Positions 60,521 to 64,000 of a stretch of DNA of 64,000 nucleotides are shown piece after piece. The notes under the pieces were generated by a model, which saw nothing but the letters and a program-made list of their open reading frames with translations, did no database searches and was not told the DNA's origin. The DNA lies in contig CAWCJS010000019.1 in NCBI GenBank assembly GCA_963795795.1, positions 1 through 64,000 on the forward strand. Reading direction: 5' to 3'. Positions within the stretch are counted from its first letter, which is position 1. Each line of letters opens with the position of its first letter. This DNA comes from Palsa-504 sp963795795. Lineage in GTDB: Bacteria > Actinomycetota > Actinomycetes > Streptosporangiales > Streptosporangiaceae. The translations under genes and the position numbers were made by a program.

Positions 60521-61900
60521 TCACGTGCACGAGAAGCTGGGGATCGCGGCGTTCGTACCGGTGTAGCTGGCGTTGAAGCCGAACGTCGTTGATGCTCCCG
60601 CACCCAGCGTGCCGTTGTAGGACACGTTGCCGACCGTCACGCCCTCACCGGACTGGCTGTATGAGCCGCTCCACAGGCCGGTGATCTTCTGGTTGCCCGG
60701 GAAGGTCCAGCCGACGGTCCAGCCCGCCAGCCCGGAGGCTCCCGCGGTCACCGTGACCTGGGCCTGGAATCCTCCTGGCCAGCTGTTGACGATCCCGTAG
60801 GTGGCCGTGCAGGTGCCGACTCCGGCGGGGATGATGGCCCAGGTAAAGGTCGCCGATCCGGACGCGCTCGTGCCGTCTTTCGCGGTCACGGTCGCGCTGT
60901 ACGTCCCCGAAGTGGTGGGGGTACCGGAGATCAGCCCCGTCGAGGAGTTGACGGACAGGCCCGGCGGCAGGCCAGACGCGCTGTAGGTCAGGGTCTGACC
61001 GGTGGCGGAGTCGGACGCGTGGACCTGAACGCTGGCGGCCTTACCGACCGTGCCGGCCTGGTTGCCGGGGTTGGTGACGGAGACCGTGTTCCCGCCGGTG
61101 CCGATGTTCACGGAAAACGACTTGGTCGCCAGGCCAGCGCCGCCCTGCCACAGCTCGAACCCGGCCTCGACGTCGATCAGGTAGCAGGAACTCGTCATGT
61201 ACCCGCGGCCGATCGCGTCCTGGGCCAGCGGCCCGAGATCCAGGTTGGTGACCGACGTGGTGCCGGTGGTCATCGCGTACGAGACCGTGTCCCCGAAGCT
61301 ACTGGCCCCCTCCCAGACGTTGTAGGCGTGACCTCCGATGCTGACGTTCGTGGCCACCTCCGAACCGAACGGCTGGACGCTGCCCTGGTGATTGAGCCAG
61401 ACCATCAGCTCCATGCAGTTGGGTTGCCCGGTGGTCGTGGCGGTCTTGTTGAACCAGATGTCGTAGGCCACGTCGTAGGCGCCGGTCCCGGTCTGGGTGG
61501 TGCTCCAGCTCGTCGTGACCTTGCCCGCGCTCAGGCTGGACGCCTGCACCGGAGTGGCGGCCAGGCCGCCCGAGCTGCACTCGCCCCAGTGGCACCCCTG
61601 GTAGATCGACGGATACCCGCCCGGGGCCCCGTTGGTGGCGTTAGAGATCGCCGAGTTCGCCACGGTGAAGTCCGCACTGCCGTCCGTGGTGACGCATTCG
61701 GCGGCGCCGGAGTTCCACTCGTCGTTCTGGACGATGTAGCTCCCGCCGCCCACCGAGGCCGTCTGCGAGTTGCACAGCGTCGTGGTCGCGGCGTGGGCAG
61801 GCGTGCCAAAGGCGGCGGACGCGGCCAGCCCGGCCGCCCCCGCCAGTACCGCGACGACGGACAGCAACACGCGGGCCCGTCCGGTTCCCCGATAGGACAT
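60521..61900 (-). CDS. Secreted GH12 endoglucanase with Ig-like linker domain and CBM2
   Basis: A 459-residue extracellular enzyme. A signal peptide of about 37 residues (VLLSVVAVLAGAAGLAASAAFG, cleavage near AHA-A) precedes a GH12 domain to about 270. That domain has VQNDEWNSG, CMELMVWLNHQGS (catalytic nucleophile Glu) and AGFELWQGG (acid/base Glu). A putative Ig domain follows (about 280-355, TYSASGLPPGLSVNSSTGLISGTPT), then a C-terminal CBM2 (CTATYGIVNSWPGGF to IPSFSCT) with its paired Cys and surface Trp. It cuts beta-1,4-glucans and binds cellulose. Confidence 0.95.
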   Translation of the reverse strand: MSYRGTGRARVLLSVVAVLAGAAGLAASAAFGTPAHAATTTLCNSQTASVGGGSYIVQNDEWNSGAAECVTTDGSADFTVANSAISNATNGAPGGYPSIYQGCHWGECSSGGLAATPVQASSLSAGKVTTSWSTTQTGTGAYDVAYDIWFNKTATTTGQPNCMELMVWLNHQGSVQPFGSEVATNVSIGGHAYNVWEGASSFGDTVSYAMTTGTTSVTNLDLGPLAQDAIGRGYMTSSCYLIDVEAGFELWQGGAGLATKSFSVNIGTGGNTVSVTNPGNQAGTVGKAASVQVHASDSATGQTLTYSASGLPPGLSVNSSTGLISGTPTTSGTYSATVTAKDGTSASGSATFTWAIIPAGVGTCTATYGIVNSWPGGFQAQVTVTAGASGLAGWTVGWTFPGNQKITGLWSGSYSQSGEGVTVGNVSYNGTLGAGASTTFGFNASYTGTNAAIPSFSCT

Positions 61901-62030
61901 GGGCAGCCTTCCTAAGCAAGTCGGCCGACTGAGCCAAACCCCGATCCAGCAGTTCTAGTAACCAATTGTATCCAGAACGTAGCCGAACCAACCGGCCGGG
62001 GCCGAGTGCTAGGAGACTGTGCCTGGCGGG

Positions 62031-63590
62031 CTATCCGACCTGGGCGGTGCGCCCGGCCCAGTAGGGGGCGCGGAGCTGCCGCTTGAGGAGCTTGCCCGAT
62101 CCGGTGCGCGGGAGTTCGTCGGTGAAGTCAACCGACCGGGGCACCTTGTAGTTGGCCAGGTGCTCGCGGGCGAACGCGGCGATCTCCTCGCCGGTCAGCG
62201 ACGACCCCGGTGACCGCACGATCGTGGCGTGCACGGCCTCGCCCCACTCGTCCGACGGGATCCCGAACACCGCCACGTCGTAGATCTCGGGATGCTGCTC
62301 GAGCGCGGCCTCGATCTCGGCCGGGTAGATGTTCATCCCGCCGGAGATGATCATGTCGGACTTGCGGTCGCAGATGTACAGGTAACCCTCGTCGTCCCAG
62401 TAGGCGATGTCGCCGACCGTGTGGAAGTCACCGCGGCTGTTGGACTCATAGCCGGCGTCGTTCTTGTAGTAGGTGTCGAACACGACCTTGGACCGGATGA
62501 AGACCTCGCCGGTATGGTCCGGCCCGGTGCCGGTGACCTCGTTGCCGTCGTCGTCGAGCAGCCTGATCTCGATCAGGGGCGCCGGCTTGCCGCAGGATCC
62601 TGGCTTGCGCATCTGGTCCGCGGGCAGCAGGACCGTGTCCACGCCGAGTTCGGTCGACCCGTAGACCTCGAACAGCGACTCGGGCGGGAAATCCGCCACG
62701 TACTGCTGCTTGAGCGCGTAGCTCCACGGCGCCGCGTTGGCCACCATCACGCGCATCGAGGAGCGGTCGTAGCGGTCCTTGACCTCCTGCGGCAGCGCGC
62801 AGATCATCCGGACCAGCGCGGGCGCGGAGAACGTCGAGCTCACCTTGTACTTGTCCACCAGGCGCAGCCAGTCCTCGGCGTCGAACTTGCGCTGAACGAG
62901 GATTGTCTGGCCGAACAGCAGGCCAGCCCCCATGAACGCGCTGGGGCCGCTGTGGTACAGCGGGCCGGAGGTGATGTAGACGTCGTCCGGCCGGTAGCCG
63001 AACAGCATCAGCAGGGCGCCCATGACTTCCGGGTCCGGCGGGCCCGTCCGGACCGCGCCCTTCGGCCTGCCGGTGGTGCCGGAGGTGTAGATCATCGCCC
63101 CGCCCGTGCCCAGCGCGTCCCCGACGTCGGGCGCGTGGGCCGGCGCGGCCGCGATGTCGGCGTCGGTCAGCATGCCGTCCGGGGCGGGGCCGCCGACCGC
63201 GATGATGTGCCGGACCCTCGCCAGCCGGTCGCGAATCGCCGCGAACATGGGGGCGTGCTCGTAGTCGACGTAAGCAATCTCGGCGTCGCTGTGGTCGATG
63301 ATGTAGACCGCTTCCTCCGGCGTCAGCCGGTAGTTCAGCGGAACGGCGACGGCACCGAGCTTCCTGGCCGCGCCCATGACCGCCAGGACCTGGGGCGAGT
63401 TCGGCCCGCACCACAGGATCTTCCGGCCTGGCCCGGCCCCCAGGGATAGCAGCAGGTTCGCGACCCGGTTCGACTGCGCCTCAAGCTCGGCGTACGTCCA
63501 CATGACGACGGTCCCGTCCGGTCTGTCGTCGATGACGCCCGGCTTGTCCGGCTGGCTCTGCGCGTAGATCGAAAGGATGTCGTCCGGCAT
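62031..63590 (-). CDS. Acyl-CoA synthetase / AMP-dependent ligase
   Basis: An adenylate-forming ligase of about 519 residues that activates a carboxylate as acyl-AMP, then acyl-CoA. MIYTSGTTGRPKGAV is the P-loop, FEVYGSTELG motif A5, FHTVGDIAYWDDEGYLYICDRKSDMIISGGMNIYPAEIE the hinge and A8 region, and LPRTGSGKLLKRQL holds the catalytic Lys. Start taken at ATG 63590 (MPDDILSIYAQ); an upstream in-frame start at 63629 is possible. Divergent from the membrane protein at 63707. Chain-length preference not predictable. Confidence 0.93.
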   Translation of the reverse strand: MPDDILSIYAQSQPDKPGVIDDRPDGTVVMWTYAELEAQSNRVANLLLSLGAGPGRKILWCGPNSPQVLAVMGAARKLGAVAVPLNYRLTPEEAVYIIDHSDAEIAYVDYEHAPMFAAIRDRLARVRHIIAVGGPAPDGMLTDADIAAAPAHAPDVGDALGTGGAMIYTSGTTGRPKGAVRTGPPDPEVMGALLMLFGYRPDDVYITSGPLYHSGPSAFMGAGLLFGQTILVQRKFDAEDWLRLVDKYKVSSTFSAPALVRMICALPQEVKDRYDRSSMRVMVANAAPWSYALKQQYVADFPPESLFEVYGSTELGVDTVLLPADQMRKPGSCGKPAPLIEIRLLDDDGNEVTGTGPDHTGEVFIRSKVVFDTYYKNDAGYESNSRGDFHTVGDIAYWDDEGYLYICDRKSDMIISGGMNIYPAEIEAALEQHPEIYDVAVFGIPSDEWGEAVHATIVRSPGSSLTGEEIAAFAREHLANYKVPRSVDFTDELPRTGSGKLLKRQLRAPYWAGRTAQVG

Positions 63591-63706
63591 CGCACCTGTC
63601 CCTGGTAAGAAGTCGCGGCCCATGGCCAATGTACGGAACCGGGGCCGGTGGGGCCAGAGGCGTCGGCGAGGTTGACATCGAGCATGGTCCTAGTGATAGT
63701 AGTTCC

Positions 63707-64000
63707 ATGACTGAGGCGGGGCCGCGGAAGACCAGCCTGGCGGTCACCGATCCAGACGCGGGAGACAGCCTCGAGGCTCGGATCCAGGCGCTGTTCAGGG
63801 AGGCGCACCGCCGCCGGCGGCGGCGCCATCTGGCGTACGCCCTGATCAGCGTGGTATCGGTCATCGCCGTGGTCCTCGGCCTCACCACCAGCTGGACGCG
63901 GGACCGGATCCCGCTAGCCCGCCACGGGAACGCCCGGTCGGCCGGCACCGGCGCACCGGGGTTCAGCCTCCCGGCGGCGACGGTGGCCTGGGTGGACTAC
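63707..64000 (+). CDS. Membrane protein, N-terminal part (cut by window end)
   Basis: An open frame from ATG 63707 to the end of the window: MTEAGPRKTSLAVTDPDAGD, an Arg-rich stretch (FREAHRRRRRRHLAY), a transmembrane helix (about 44-63, ALISVVSVIAVVLGLTTS), then the start of an extracytoplasmic domain (GFSLPAATVAWVDY). The basic-then-hydrophobic order gives an N-inside orientation. Similar N-termini occur in membrane-anchored beta-propeller proteins, but the rest is outside the window. Family unknown. Confidence 0.7.
   Translation, partial: MTEAGPRKTSLAVTDPDAGDSLEARIQALFREAHRRRRRRHLAYALISVVSVIAVVLGLTTSWTRDRIPLARHGNARSAGTGAPGFSLPAATVAWVDY

Noticed and set aside
1..64000. tRNA, rRNA, riboswitch, integrase or insertion-sequence features
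   Set aside because: I looked for tRNA-like arms, transposase motifs and terminal inverted repeats on both strands and saw none that could be supported.

Overview
The window is very GC-rich and shows the codon bias of an actinomycete. The gene content fits a soil actinobacterium of the Streptosporangiales/Streptomycetales type. Indicators are an MshC-like (mycothiol-type) cysteine ligase, a deazaflavin (F420)-type nitroreductase, a DevS/DevR (DosR-like) pair with universal stress proteins, a DUF222/HNH gene, SigK/RskA, and a secreted GH12-CBM2 cellulase. I cannot name the species. No rRNA, tRNA, CRISPR array, integrase or complete insertion sequence is visible.

Layout. Bases 1-9.6 kb: truncated aldehyde dehydrogenase, LLM oxidoreductase, an ECF sigma/anti-sigma set divergent from a BlaI regulator and a broken M56 peptidase, a MetE-like enzyme, two hydrolases, and vapBC. 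9.6-17 kb: phosphoketolase, then a stretch rich in broken or remnant genes (TPR protein, methyltransferase, PPOX remnant, beta-propeller fragment) around an intact SigJ/TIGR02960-type sigma factor. 17-31.4 kb: a TetR/hydrolase pair, then a stress block. That block has a USP-MshC-like-rhodanese-GNAT/AAA operon, a GAF-GAF histidine kinase with a DevS-type haem-ligand histidine, its response regulator, a DUF1707 protein, a C45 peptidase, pyrD, a second USP and a GNAT. Three DosR-like boxes lie in it, at matched distances from the two USP genes. 31.4-45.4 kb: an HNH gene with an internal amber codon, a small regulator/membrane operon with tandem palindromes, a double ABC exporter, and a membrane molybdopterin oxidoreductase divergent from sigK-rskA.

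45.4-54.2 kb is the most coherent system. It predicts conversion of L-carnitine to 3-dehydrocarnitine (carnitine dehydrogenase), then to betainyl-CoA plus acetoacetate (BKACE enzyme), then to glycine betaine (hot-dog thioesterase). A complete Dpp/Opp-type ABC importer lies in the same run; its last gene overlaps the thioesterase gene by 4 bases. An IclR regulator heads the cluster, and two matching 17-bp palindromes sit upstream of the two predicted transcription units. 54.2-64 kb: gene debris, PIG-L deacetylase, methyltransferase, DenD-like epimerase, deaminase, MOSC protein, histidine phosphatase, SMP-30 lactonase, cellulase, acyl-CoA ligase and a membrane protein cut by the window end.

A caution for every reader: at least ten genes carry single-base frameshifts, mostly in G/C runs, and several restore the frame a few dozen bases later. 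This pattern suits unpolished assembly indels at least as well as real decay, so 'pseudogene' calls are provisional.
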